Source of the DNA: Phocoena phocoena
Lineage: Eukaryota; Chordata; Mammalia; Artiodactyla; Phocoenidae
Assembly: GCF_963924675.1 (NCBI RefSeq)
Contig: NC_089226.1
Location: 53,692,205 to 53,756,204 of the forward strand
Direction: 5' to 3'
DNA length: 64,000 bases
Made by a program: the position numbers and the translations under genes. Shown here piece after piece: positions 1 to 8,958 of this stretch. The notes beneath the pieces are model-generated. The model did no database searches and was not told where the DNA came from. It saw only the letters and a program-made list of their open reading frames with translations. Within the stretch, counting starts at the first letter, position 1; each line of letters begins with the position of its first letter.

Positions 1-330
1 TGTGGGTGTCAGTGTGAAAGTCAGACCTGTGTCAGCCTCTGCCTGCCACCGTGCTGTGACTCTTTCTTCAGGATCCCTGCAGCTGTCCAGCATTGGCGCC
101 CCGGCCACAGTCCTGCAGGCCCTGTGGATGTGGAGGAGTCTGGTTCAGGGACGGGGAGAGTCAGACAGTGCTGAGGTCCTCCCCTTCCCCTCCTGCCTGC
201 CCCCCTTCTCTACCCATGGCTACCACCCTTGTATGGGTCCCATCCCCTCCACCTGGAGGGTTCAAACAGCCTCTACACTGAGCTCCCTGCCTCTACAATC
301 ACACAGCCTCCGCACAGAGTACGCTTTCTA
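1..330. other. Unassigned sequence with an acceptor-like site
   Basis: No repeat or gene recognised. A pyrimidine run ending in CAG at 69-71, with a possible branch site just upstream, resembles a 3' splice site. A + frame stays open from the window edge to a stop near 330. Its peptide matches no family I know, and no strong donor follows (best is GAG/gtcctc at 175/176). Possibly exonic, more likely chance. Confidence 0.25.
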
Positions 331-585
331 AAATGCAGGAGAACGTGGTGATTAAGAACAAGACTTGGGAGCCAGACCACTCAGTTTCTGCCACTTCTGG
401 CTGGGCAGCCTTGGGTGATTTTTTTTAACCTCTCTGTGTCTCCCCATTTGTAAATGGGGATGTACCTGTGTCTTAAGGTTGCTTTGAGGATTAGTTGTAG
501 TACATGCATAAGGTGATATGTGAAATGTAGAACATTTCCTGGGGCAGTTAGTGGTCAGTCCATGTTAGCCAGTATTGTTACCATC
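331..585 (+). repeat. MIR SINE
   Basis: Matches the MIR order: the tRNA-derived head ('cttgggagccagacc'), the core ('taacctctctgtgtctcc', 'catttgtaaatggggatg') and the 'gctttgaggattag' tail. It is highly diverged, as expected for this old mammalian family. It abuts an L2 on the right. Confidence 0.75.
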
Positions 586-702
586 TCTGCCCTGTCTCAG
601 ACACTTCAATGGGTCCCCAGTGGCCACAAAATGGAGTTTGAGCTCCTATCACAAAGATCAGACTTTTGCCGTTTACCCTTCCTCCTTCCTGCCTTGAACA
701 CA
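586..702 (+). repeat. L2 LINE fragment, left part of an interrupted copy
   Basis: 'cacttcaatgggtccccagtgg' and 'ctcctatcacaaag' correspond to the 3' half of L2. The match breaks off near 702 and resumes near 900, so the piece at 703-897 was probably inserted here. Confidence 0.6.
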
Positions 703-897
703 GATAGACCGCTGGGAGGTGCAGCAGCCATCTTGCAACCACGAGGAAAATGTTAAGGATGGCGGAGCTATACGGGAAAAGGAGCCTGAGGCCTTGACGA
801 CACTGCTGAACTGCTATGCCAGCCTGAACTACTTTTGCGAGACTGTTTATTGCATGAAACAAATAAATCCCATGTTTATTTAATAGGGGGAAAAAAT
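703..897 (+). repeat. Insert in L2, possibly LTR-derived
   Basis: Sits between two pieces of one L2. It contains 'cagccatcttgcaacca', 'ggatggcggag' and ends near 'aaataaatccc', a style seen in the 3' part of old mammalian LTRs. I cannot name the family and see no clear target-site duplication. Confidence 0.35.
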
Positions 898-1246
898 CTT
901 AGCTTCTGTGCCTGACATTCATGATTCTCCAGGAGCTGGTCCGTTTTCCTTCTGCAACCTCATTTCCGAAATCATATCCCATCCTGCATTCCTTGACTTT
1001 ATGTTTTAGACTTACTGAACTACCTGGAATCCTTTCCACACACTGCTCTGTTTTGAACCTCTCAACCATTATTCATGCTTTTCTCTTTTTAATTCTGTCT
1101 GGAACTTCCTGATCCACTCTCACCTATTTTCTGCCTGGCAAACTCGTATTCATCCTGCAAAACCCTGCCCTGATATTAGCTCCTCTGTGAAGATGGAACT
1201 GACTTCTCCCCCTATTCTGGGCAAATTAATCACTGCCTGCCTACAA
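898..1246 (+). repeat. L2 LINE, middle part
   Basis: 'tctggaacttcctgatcc', 'tggcaaactcgtattcatcc' and 'aaaaccctgccctgatatt' align with the 3' terminal region of L2. It continues the copy begun at 586 and is cut on the right by a MIR. Confidence 0.7.
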
Positions 1247-1456
1247 AATTGAGCTAGAATATCTGAGTTTGATTCCCACTTCTGCCACTTTCTAGTAATT
1301 CCTATCTCTCTATGCCTCAGTTTCCTCATGAATTAAATGAAGCAAATAATAGGGTCTTATGGCAATTAGATAAGATAATGTGTTGCTCATTCTGAACAGC
1401 CAATAGTAAATGCTCAATTAGTGCTAGCTCCCATCCTCTTCATCATTCTTATGCTA
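1247..1456 (+). repeat. MIR SINE inserted in L2
   Basis: 'tgattcccacttctgccac' followed by 'tatgcctcagtttcctcat' is the MIR core, and the tail is 'taaatgctcaattagtgct'. L2 sequence lies on both sides, so this MIR probably interrupted it. Confidence 0.75.
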
Positions 1457-1595
1457 CCAGGTCTGTCACCCCCTCTTGCTCATAAACTCTCAAGGGCAGG
1501 CACTGTTTGATTCCTCTCTGGAGCCCCTGCCCCCTAGCGTAGTGCCTGGCACACAGAGTGGGCATCAGGAAGTGTGGCTGAATTTGCCAATGAAA
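1457..1595 (+). repeat. L2 LINE, 3' end
   Basis: 'aaactctcaagggcaggcac' and 'gtgcctggcacacagagtgg' are the end of the L2 3' UTR. It completes the L2 that starts at 586. Confidence 0.65.
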
Positions 1596-1757
1596 GCCTT
1601 TTAGAAAGCAGAGCATGCTCTATCCCCTTGGCGTTGCCAGAAATGGAGCCGATAAGGCCTGGAAGAGGAAACGGCCTCGGCTTCCTGCTCTGGAGCCTTT
1701 CTCCACTAGATCACTAGTGGAGCCTGTCTCAACCTACATCACCTCAGAGGAGATAAT

Positions 1758-2006
1758 AAAGGTATGAGTACTGGGGCTTCCCTGGTGGCACAGTGGTTGA
1801 GAGTCCTCCTGCCGATGCAGGGGACATGGGTTCGTGCCCCGGTCCGGGAGGATCCCACATGCCGCAGAGCGGCTGGGCCCGTGAGCCATGGCCGCTGAGC
1901 CTGCGCGTCCGGAGCCTGTGCTCCACAATGGGAGAGGCCACAACAGTGAGAGGCCCGCGTACCGCAAAAAAATAGAAAAAAAAAGGAAAAAAAAAAAGGT
2001 ATGAGT
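1758..2006 (+). mobile_element. CHR SINE with 12-base target duplication
   Basis: The body at 1770-1994 starts 'ggggcttccctggtggcac', carries the B-box 'gggttcgtgcccc' and ends 'gcgtaccgc' plus an A-rich tail with single G and T interruptions. 'aaaggtatgagt' flanks it at 1758-1769 and 1995-2006. This is a recent retroposon moved by L1 machinery. It is tRNA-derived and is not a functional tRNA gene. Confidence 0.95.
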
Positions 2007-2254
2007 CCTCCGTGGAGTGTAAAGAGCCATTGAAATGTGGCAGCACCACTGCTGCTGCTGCTGGCGCCGAAGATTCTTGGATGCAGTGTCCATGGAGCAG
2101 GAGCCAGTAGAACCTGCTCTGGGGCTCCAGGCCCCTCTGGGTATGGTCAGGACCTGAAAGACCCTCCCTATTTGGAAGGCATGAAGAAGGTATGAAGGCA
2201 TGAAGAAGGCCTGTCTGATTCTCCTGCGGTGTCGAAGAAAAAGTTAGGCAAACC

Positions 2255-2440
2255 TGGGCATCTCTGACAGTTCCGGGCTACGTGGCTTGAACAAGTGATT
2301 TCAGCCTTGAGCCTCAGTTTTCACATCTGTTAAAATGAGTTTATAGCACAGGACTGTTGTGAGGATGAAATGTAACAGCAAATGTGAAGCACCTGGCACA
2401 GTGCCTGGAAGGCAGTACGTACTCCGCTAGTGTCCCTTCC
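2255..2440 (+). repeat. MIR SINE
   Basis: 'gagcctcagttttcacatctg', 'gttgtgaggatgaaatgtaac' and 'gcacctggcacagtgcctgg' are MIR core and tail in order. The tRNA-like head is missing or too diverged to see. Confidence 0.7.
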
Positions 2441-2473
2441 CCTTTCCCTTTCCCCCTTTCCCTTCCCACCTTC
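2432..2473. repeat. Pyrimidine-rich low-complexity tract
   Basis: Interrupted runs of C and T (ccttcccctttcccttt and similar). It follows directly on the tail of the MIR. Confidence 0.7.
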
Positions 2474-2559
2474 TATACACTTGGGCCCGGGGGATTGCCA
2501 TCCTCCCAGTGACAGGGCCTGGGTATGTTGTAAGCAGGCTGGCTCTTGAGATTAAACAT

Positions 2560-2810
2560 GCCGCTTTCACCTAGGACGGGGTCTAGGAGCCCGCAGGCAG
2601 AGAGGACCGCGTCTGTGCCTGCAGAGGCAATTTGCTTTCCCTGGAGCACAGCTCGGGCTACGGAAATGGCCCCTCCAGGGCTGAAGAGCCGTCCCGCCTG
2701 GTGCGGACACAGACTGGGGGATCCTCACCTGGCCCCGTGGTGACCCGACCGGGCTGCATGGCTCAGCGCACTGAGCGCCTGACGGGGACTGCTGGCACGG
2801 AGAGGTCCTG
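2560..2810. promoter_or_regulatory. GC-rich, CpG-bearing segment
   Basis: A hand count gives about 17 CpG from 2521 to 2820, clearly denser than its surroundings, with high G+C. No repeat is recognised. It could be a small unmethylated regulatory block or simply GC-rich DNA. No TATA motif or convincing exon is seen. Confidence 0.25.
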
Positions 2811-2937
2811 CTGGGCTCCAGACCTGCTACCTTGGGTCCAGGAGGGAGAGCTTCCGGGCCCTGCTAGCCAGAGCCTGGGAGCCCAACAAGCAGACCACAT
2901 GGGTGTCTGAGCAGCCAGGGTGGGTGGAGGAGAGGAA

Positions 2938-3052
2938 TTTAAGGGGTGACTGTGGGCTGCCATTTCATCTCTCTGAGGTTTTGTTTCCTTGTCTGCAAAA
3001 GGAGGTTAATGAAGATTCAATGCAATAAGTGTCCAGGGGAGCTGGAAAATAA
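2938..3052 (+). repeat. MIR fragment
   Basis: 'catctctctgaggttttgtttccttgtctg' region (2966-2995) followed by 'aaaaggaggttaatgaag' matches the MIR core. Head and far tail are absent. Confidence 0.55.
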
Positions 3053-3094
3053 TACCCACCTTCCTGGTCTAAACTCAAAATTAACTGAGACATA

Positions 3095-3398
3095 GCAGAG
3101 TCAGATAATAATAACAAATACTTACATACCATCATCACTAGTTAAGCGCTAACACTATCTTAGCACTTACTGTTTGTCAGCCTCTGTTCTGAGCACTTCA
3201 TGATATAACTAATACAATCCTGTGTAGTAGTAGGTACTATTATCATCCCAGTTTTACAGGTGAAGACACCAGTGAAAGTCTAATTAATTTGCTCCCAAAT
3301 CCCACAACTAGTAAATGGTAGAGCAGGGTTTCATGCCGGTGGCCTGGCTTCAGAGGCTGTGATCCTGACCACTACATTGCACCAAAGATGGAAAGCAG
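3095..3398 (-). repeat. MIR SINE, near full length
   Basis: Reads as the reverse complement of MIR: 'gcacttactgtttgtcagcc', 'tatcatcccagttttacagg', 'cacaactagtaaatggtag', then the head 'ggcttcagaggctgtgatcc'. Both ends are recognisable. Confidence 0.85.
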
Positions 3399-3597
3399 TG
3401 CAGCTACAGATCTGTAGCCAGAGGGGCTTGCTAACACTGCATTCTAGAATTAGAGACAGCCCTATCCATTCCATGCAGGAGAAGAGAGGTTGGCTTTCTA
3501 TAGGCCATTTGGGGGGGTCTGGGGCCAGAGGTATTTCAGGTGGAGGGAGGCAAGTCCAGTTCTGTCTGCCAAACCCACCAGTCCAATAGCTGTCCCT

Positions 3598-3985
3598 TGT
3601 AGCACAGTGTTAGTTTCCTATCCCAGTTCTAGAGTCTAAAAGTCTGAAATCCAGGTGTCAGCAGGGTTGGTTGGTCCTTCCTGGAGGCCCTGAGGCAGAA
3701 TCCATTCCATGCCTCCCTAGTAGCTTCCTCGGTGTCCCTTGGCTTGTACGCACATCACTGCAGTCCCTGCCTCCATTCACACGGCATTCTCTGTGTCTCT
3801 GTGTCCTTCTCCATCTTTTTAAAGGACATTTTCATTGGATTTAGGGTCTACCCTCAACCCACACGAGCTCATCTAGTTCTTTGCCTTGATTACTTCTGCG
3901 AAGATCCCAATTCCAAATAAGGTCACATTCTGAGACTCCCAGCAGACAAGAATTTTGAGGAGACACTATTCAACCACAACAGAGA
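3598..3985 (-). mobile_element. MaLR-type LTR (MLT1-like)
   Basis: Reverse complement of an MLT1-like LTR. It has the 'gttagtttcctatcccag' end, 'cccttggcttgtacgcacatc', 'ctctgtgtctctgtgtccttc', 'ccaaataaggtcacattctg' and the far end 'gacactattcaaccacaac'. Solitary and without internal sequence, the usual state of old MaLR copies. Confidence 0.8.
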
Positions 3986-4084
3986 GAATTAAGTGAAGGA
4001 GTGGGAGAAGCCAAGAGTGTTTCCATAAGGAAACACGATGCAGAAGATTCCTCTGGTATTAGTAGATAATTAGCTTGGCTGCTT

Positions 4085-4520
4085 TAACAGAGATCTAAAC
4101 AACAGTATCCAAAGCATAACAGAAGTTTGTTTCTCTTGCACATAAAATCTCAGCGTGGGGGATAGAGAAGTTCTTCACAAGATTCTGTGGGGACTGAGGC
4201 TTCTCTGTCTGGGGCTCTGCCGTGCCCTAGGATATGCTCTCCATTCCAAAGGCAAAGTTGGCTCACTAGAGAGGGCCATGCTTAAGCTGGCACGTGGTAA
4301 AATTGGAAGTGGAGGGCACCCAGCTTCCTTCTAAGGGCACAACCAAGAAGTTGCATATAACACCTCTGCTCACACCCAGAACTTAAGCCAGTCACACCTG
4401 GCTGTAAGGGAATCTGGGAAATCTAGTCTTTGGCTGAGAGGTCATGTGACCAGCTAAAACTCAGAGGATTCTATTTCTAAAAGAGGGACAGGGAGCTGGA
4501 TTATCGAGGGATGCTAACAT
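4085..4520. repeat. Ancient interspersed repeat, family not named
   Basis: 'ggctgctttaacagagatctaaacaacagtatcc' region (4096-4129), 'tcacacctggctgtaaggg' and 'ctgggaaatctagtctttgg' recall an LTR-like element scattered in mammalian genomes. A fragment resembling its distal part recurs at 49030-49115. I cannot assign a name or strand. Confidence 0.45.
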
Positions 4521-5250
4521 CAAGTATGGGAAGTCCCTGGCACTTGGTAGGTAGTTCAGCTAATTATGATTTCGATCTTCTGCCATGACATTGCTGATAA
4601 CTTCTTCTCACTGGCCCTGTGCCAATAAACCTCTGCCTTTTCCACTGACCATGTCACCAGTCATCACAGTAACCCAAGCACAGACTGATCATGACTCTAT
4701 AATCCTAAGACAGTCCACTCCTTTTCACACTCCTTCTCACACTTCTTAACCTGGCTCACAAAATCTGCTGCTCTCTGGGCCTGCCCTCTTCTCCAGCACA
4801 TCTCTGGACCCCAAGTTACAGATCCCGGGAGTAGGGAGGCTCTCCCATTTTCCTACATCTCTGACTGCGGGAATCTCCTGTGTCCTAGAATCTGAACCCA
4901 CTGGTGCTACAGGCCCTGACCATGCTGAGTGGATGACTTCCTGCATGCTGGAGGAGCTTGTAGAATTTTCTGGCATTAGAGGGTGAAAGACAAAACGGTA
5001 ATTACAAGAACATCTGTTCCTGAGTGGAAAGCATATCCTCTGCACACCAGGACACATGCCTGCACAGTTCAGCAAGCTGGTTGTTAAAATGGAAGAGAAT
5101 GTTCTGGGAGTGGGGACTAATGGACCCAGCCGTGACGGAGGCTCCGCTTCCTGGAAGGAAGCTGTGCTGGGAAATAGGGAGGAATAAGTGTAGGTGGCAA
5201 GTGAGGGGCTGAGGGAGTGACTGCATGGAAAAGGCAGTGAGTGCATAAAG
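4521..5250. other. No recognisable feature
   Basis: No repeat, gene or strong signal seen. Open frames here have no recognisable domains. Single-copy or heavily decayed DNA. Confidence 0.5.
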
Positions 5251-5252
5251 GA

Positions 5253-5520
5253 GAGAATGAATGAAAGGGTGAACGAATGAGTGAGCTAATGAGGAGCAAA
5301 TGAAGAAATAAGTAAGTGAATAAATGAATGAATGAGTGAATGAGTAAATAAATTGAAGAAGTCAATGAGTAAATGAACGAATGAATGAATGTGTGTGATT
5401 TTGAGTAACTGTATAAGTAAACATTGGAGAAAATGAACATGAGTGAATAATTGTGAATGAGTGACGAGTAATTAAGTAAAGAGATGATGAATAAGTGATT
5501 GAGTCCATGCATGAGTGAGC
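5253..5520. repeat. Decayed GAAT/GAGT/TAAA tetranucleotide repeat
   Basis: About 270 bases of imperfect four-base units (gaatgaat, gagtgaat, aataaatg) with many substitutions. It creates a long minus-strand open frame rich in I, H, S, F, L and Y that is an artefact of the repeat. Confidence 0.9.
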
Positions 5521-6115
5521 CAGCCGTTGAATTACCCTTCTTTTCCCGGCAGCAAGACTGGAATTGTGGGGCAAGACTGGAGTCTGGGCTAGGTGGAGGT
5601 CCAAGGTCAGGGCTAGCATGGCAGAGCCAGGGCTCATACCCTGGCTGTCTCATACCAAGGGGTGTCCATCTGCAGCGCTCACCACCACCCATGCTTTAGC
5701 TGCTGTGAATATACTTGGTAGGGGGAAACGATCCTCTCTTTCTTAAAGAACCTTAGCAAAATTCTGGTGCAGCCAGAAAAGCTTAAGGTTCTAGAGGGAC
5801 TTTTTATTTGTGAAAATGTTTCAAAGGTTGATTTTCTTTGGATCAGGCACGCTCATTTCCCAGCAAATTCACAGAAAGTCTTGAGAAGGAATCAGAAAGG
5901 GGGTCAGAGGATACAGGTGCAAACTGTCAGGGTGCAGGGAGCAGAGTCCCTGGGTCCCCTATAAGCTGAGAATAGTCTCTGAGAGCAGAGGGAAGCTGCT
6001 GAGCGAGGTAATGTTGGGTTTGCCGGCAGGACAGGTAGTAAGACAGATGCCCCTCTGTCTTTTCCTCTGAGTCTGGGTGAGTTAGAACGTGCCGGTCAGG
6101 AAGTTTTGACAGCAG
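5521..6115. other. No recognisable feature
   Basis: No repeat or gene recognised. Ordinary composition. Confidence 0.5.
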
Positions 6116-6117
6116 TT

Positions 6118-6445
6118 CATTTCAGCCAGGCTTTCTCCAGCACTTGCCGGGTGCGCACTGCCATGGATACAGTGATGAAAGTACACCGGCCAGGGCCTCA
6201 TGGAGTTCAGAGCAGTGGAGCCACCAGACAAACCCAGCAGTGCAATATGGTGGAATCATGGTAGAAAGCAGGGGGCTGTGCGACCCCAGCAGGAGGAGGT
6301 CAGGGAAGGTGTCACAGGGTTAGGTGGCTTGAGGACTAAACCTTGGAAGGGGGTTAGAAGTTTGAGAGAGTCCAGGCAGACACACTGCATGAACAGAATC
6401 GTGGAGGATTGGAAGGACAGTGAATGTTGGTGACGTCCACAGCTC
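6118..6445 (-). repeat. L2 LINE 3' fragment
   Basis: Reverse complement of the L2 end: 'gcactgccatggatacagtg', 'gggcctcatggagttcagag', 'ggtcagggaaggtgtcac' and 'gtccaggcagacacactgc'. All fall in the expected order. Confidence 0.7.
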
Positions 6446-6487
6446 TAAAAACTGCGTGACTCAGTACCAGGAAGGGGGGCCTGCCTC

Positions 6488-6562
6488 ATCAAGAAGGCAG
6501 GTCCTGGGTCAGGTGCTTGGTGAGCATTTGTTGAATGCATAAATGAATGAAGGTATGAAAGA
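6488..6562 (+). repeat. L2 3' terminus
   Basis: 'gtgcttggtgagcatttgttgaatgcataaatgaatgaag' region (6512-6551) matches the extreme 3' end of L2 with its short GAAT-type tail. Confidence 0.5.
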
Positions 6563-6605
6563 AGGAGAAAGCAAAGGATGGGGGAGAAAGGAAGATGGAG
6601 AGGTT
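6545..6605. repeat. Purine-rich tract
   Basis: GA-rich low-complexity sequence directly after the L2 tail. Confidence 0.5.
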
Positions 6606-6894
6606 TACTCTGAGTTGTAGAGCAGGTTGTTTGGGGCAGCCCAGGGCTTTAGAGACCTGCAGATGGGAGCAGGTCCAGGGGAAAGTGTTGGTCTCTGGGT
6701 GCCCTCTGGTTGTGCTCAGGTCGTCACCTGGCACACAGTTAACACTTAGTACATATATTTTGAAGAAATATTAGTAGGTTTTTGAATTTGTATCAGAATA
6801 AGACAGATAAGGCGACATCACATGAACACTGGTCTGTTTACTCCTCAGCACTTTCTCTTTTTCTTTCTTTTTCTTTTGTAACCTCAGTCTCATA

Positions 6895-7005
6895 GGATTT
6901 ACAAGCTGGAACAGCCTTCAAGAATGATCTACTTTAACCGTCTGCTTTTGTGGATGAGAAAACTGAGGCTCAGGGAGGGGAGGTGGCTTCGCCTTCTGCA
7001 ATTTC
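6895..7005 (-). repeat. MIR3-like fragment
   Basis: 'caagaatgatctactttaacc' and 'gatgagaaaactgaggctcag' match the reverse complement of MIR3 (tail, then core). Confidence 0.55.
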
Positions 7006-7084
7006 CATTTCCAACGGGATCTAGAATTACCAAAGTTCTAGAGGCCCGAGTTCTGTTTCCTGTGCTTTCAAGAACTGGGAGGCT

Positions 7085-7176
7085 TCCCCCCCATCTCCTC
7101 TCTCTGACCTCAGTTTTCCTCATCGACATGAGTGATCTCTAAGGCCCCTGCAGGTCCTGCCTTCCATTCGTCTCAC
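7085..7176 (+). repeat. MIR3-like fragment
   Basis: 'cctcagttttcctcatcgac', 'gtgatctctaaggcccctgc' and 'ctgccttccatt' are MIR3 core and tail. It faces the copy at 6895-7005 across 80 bases. Confidence 0.6.
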
Positions 7177-7250
7177 TCACCCCACAGACACTCACTGAGC
7201 ACCTCCACGTGTCAGGTTCTGTGCTAGGTTCCGGGGGAGACCAGAGGGAA
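7170..7250 (-). repeat. L2 3' end fragment
   Basis: 'gacactcactgagcacctcc' and 'gtcaggttctgtgctaggttccggg' region (7210-7234) are the reverse complement of the L2 terminus. Confidence 0.55.
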
Positions 7251-7289
7251 GGCTCCCCCAGCCCCACCCCAGGCCTCCACCCACATCAC

Positions 7290-7455
7290 ATCATCTCAGC
7301 TCCTGTCATATGATATTTTTTTTAATGCTTATGTGTCTGCCATTCTACCCGACTCTAAGCTTCTCAGGGGCATTTTTCATTTTTGTGCTGCCTTGAATTC
7401 TTCCTGGAACAAGGCACAAAGTTGATGCATAGGTTAACCAATGTACTGATTATTA
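7290..7455 (+). repeat. L2 3' end fragment
   Basis: 'cgactctaagcttctcagggg' region (7349-7369), then 'cctggaacaaggcacaaag', matches the L2 3' UTR. It is opposite in orientation to its L2 neighbours. Confidence 0.55.
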
Positions 7456-7497
7456 TTTTTTTGTACCCAAAGCTCCTTGCCCTGGTAAGCGTTCACT

Positions 7498-7768
7498 GGA
7501 GTTATTCATTGGAGACAGCGAAATAAGCGAATAATGTCACCAAAGTGAGAATCGTGCCAGCAGGGGAAGCCCAGGGCCTGTGGAAGCTCAAAACATGGGC
7601 CCCTGATCTAGCCAGAGGGTGAGGGAGGCTTCCAGGAGGAGGTGACCTTCAGCTGAGCCTTCAAGGACAAGAAGGAATTAGGGGAAGATGAGGTGACAGA
7701 GACATAGGAAATAGTAAGTACAAAGTGCTTGAGGCCCGAGAGAGCCTTGCCCATTTGAGGATCTGCTG
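7498..7768 (-). repeat. L2 LINE fragment
   Basis: 'gagggaggcttccaggagg', 'gtgaccttcagctgagcc' and 'gtacaaagtgcttgaggcc' are the reverse complement of the L2 3' region in the right order. Confidence 0.75.
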
Positions 7769-7924
7769 GTAATTTCTGACAATGCTGGAAACACACCCTA
7801 CACCTCTCCCCTCTCCAGGATTCCCTGAGGGGCGTGTGTCACCCACACAGGAACAATAGCCAGGGGGGAGCTGGGTACTGAGCCGTCCATGCTGATGGGC
7901 ACCCGGGGAATAACCCCCTTACAC

Positions 7925-8110
7925 ACAGCACTTTGAGAATGGGGCCGGGGTGCTGGCCCGGCAGGCAGCGCAGACTCGAAACGTCACCTCCCCAAGCTGC
8001 CGGTCAAGTGCAGCCAGAGCTCAAGGCGCATCCCTCTGGAGCCCGTGCATCGATTGAATACCACCCGGCCGGCCTTTATTCTGGGCGGGTGTGTGCCGTG
8101 GGCCAGCCTC
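7925..8110. promoter_or_regulatory. Short CpG-rich segment
   Basis: A hand count gives 13 CpG in 180 bases, including 'cccggccggcc' and 'gggcgggtg' (GC-box-like, near 8083). No repeat recognised. It may be a small regulatory block. It is short of the usual 200-base CpG-island length and could be chance. Confidence 0.25.
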
Positions 8111-8205
8111 CTTCCTGCCAGGAAAGTGAGTCACGGTTGTTTGCACTTTTCATGGAACTGAATCTCACCTCTTTGTGGGGAATATCTTAAAACCATTTTT
8201 AAAAT

Positions 8206-8442
8206 GTAAACATTTTGGGGGACTTCCCTGGTGGCGCAGTGGTTGAGAGTCCTCCTGCCGATGCAGGGGACACGGGTTCGTGCCCCGGTCCGGGAGGATC
8301 CCACATGCCGCAGAGCGGCTGGGCCCGTGAGCCATGGCCGCTGAGCCTGCGCGTCGGGAGCCTGTGCTCCGCAACAGGAGAGGCCGCAGCAGTGAGAGGC
8401 CCGCGTACCGCACAAAAAAAAAAAAATAAAAGTAAACATTTT
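8206..8442 (+). mobile_element. CHR SINE with 11-base target duplication
   Basis: The body at 8217-8431 has the 'acttccctggtggcgcagtg' head, the B-box 'gggttcgtgcccc', the 'gcgtaccgcac' end and an A-rich tail. 'gtaaacatttt' flanks it at 8206-8216 and 8432-8442. Very close to the copy at 1770, with differences largely at CpG positions, so both are young. Confidence 0.96.
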
Positions 8443-8644
8443 TGAAGTTCAGTTAGTCCCCTGGTAGGCCCCATGTAGGTCGGATGGATTGGCTGGGAGG
8501 AGTGGGGAGGTGGTGGATGGAAAAGAGTGATGGGAGCCAGCGAACCCCGTCAGGAGGCAAGTTCAGAAACCCACATATGCCCCAGATGCACATCTGCATG
8601 CTATGTCCTAAATATCAGGGAGAAATCTAAGGCCAAGATGTTCT

Positions 8645-8704
8645 TAGAGTAGGAAGGGAGGAAGAGGAGAAGGGGGCAAGGAGCGGGGGAGGGAGGCGAG
8701 CTAG
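8645..8704. repeat. GA-rich low-complexity tract
   Basis: Almost unbroken purines with a few C/T (gggaggaagaggagaaggggg and similar). Confidence 0.8.
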
Positions 8705-8719
8705 CGAACTCCCCTTGGA

Positions 8720-8935
8720 AACAAACACCCGCTTTCATTTAAACACCAAATATTATAAAAGGAAAAAACAGCAGGTTTCCAAAGTGCTCTGGAGTCTATC
8801 TGGATAGGTTGCTCTTGCTGTGAGGTTAATGTGAGGAAATAGCATTCTTAAGCACCCATATTAACCTGTCTGTTGTTCTGTGGACTGTGACAGCTGCATT
8901 TTACATCTTAATGGCTAACCATTTATTTCACACCA
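8720..8935. promoter_or_regulatory. Candidate conserved non-coding sequence
   Basis: Non-repeat, AT-leaning sequence with motif-like stretches: 'aaatattataaaagg' (8749-8763), 'gtgacagctgcattttacat' (8887-8906; TGACAG and CAGCTG overlapping) and 'taatggctaaccatt'. This resembles developmental enhancers by composition only. Conservation cannot be tested here. Confidence 0.2.
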
Positions 8936-8958
8936 AAAAAAAAGAAAAGAAAAGGGCA
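8934..8958. repeat. A-rich tract
   Basis: A run of A with single G interruptions. No SINE or LINE body precedes it, so its origin is unclear. Confidence 0.8.

Noticed and set aside
2046..2063. Short CTG run as an expandable triplet repeat
   Set aside because: Only about five units; below any notable length.
5117..5692. 191-codon minus-strand open frame
   Set aside because: Its core is translation of the GAAT/ATTC tetranucleotide tract.
8217..8431. tRNA-like A and B boxes in CHR SINEs as tRNA genes
   Set aside because: These are SINE promoter boxes. The cloverleaf is not intact and each copy has target duplications and mostly an A tail.
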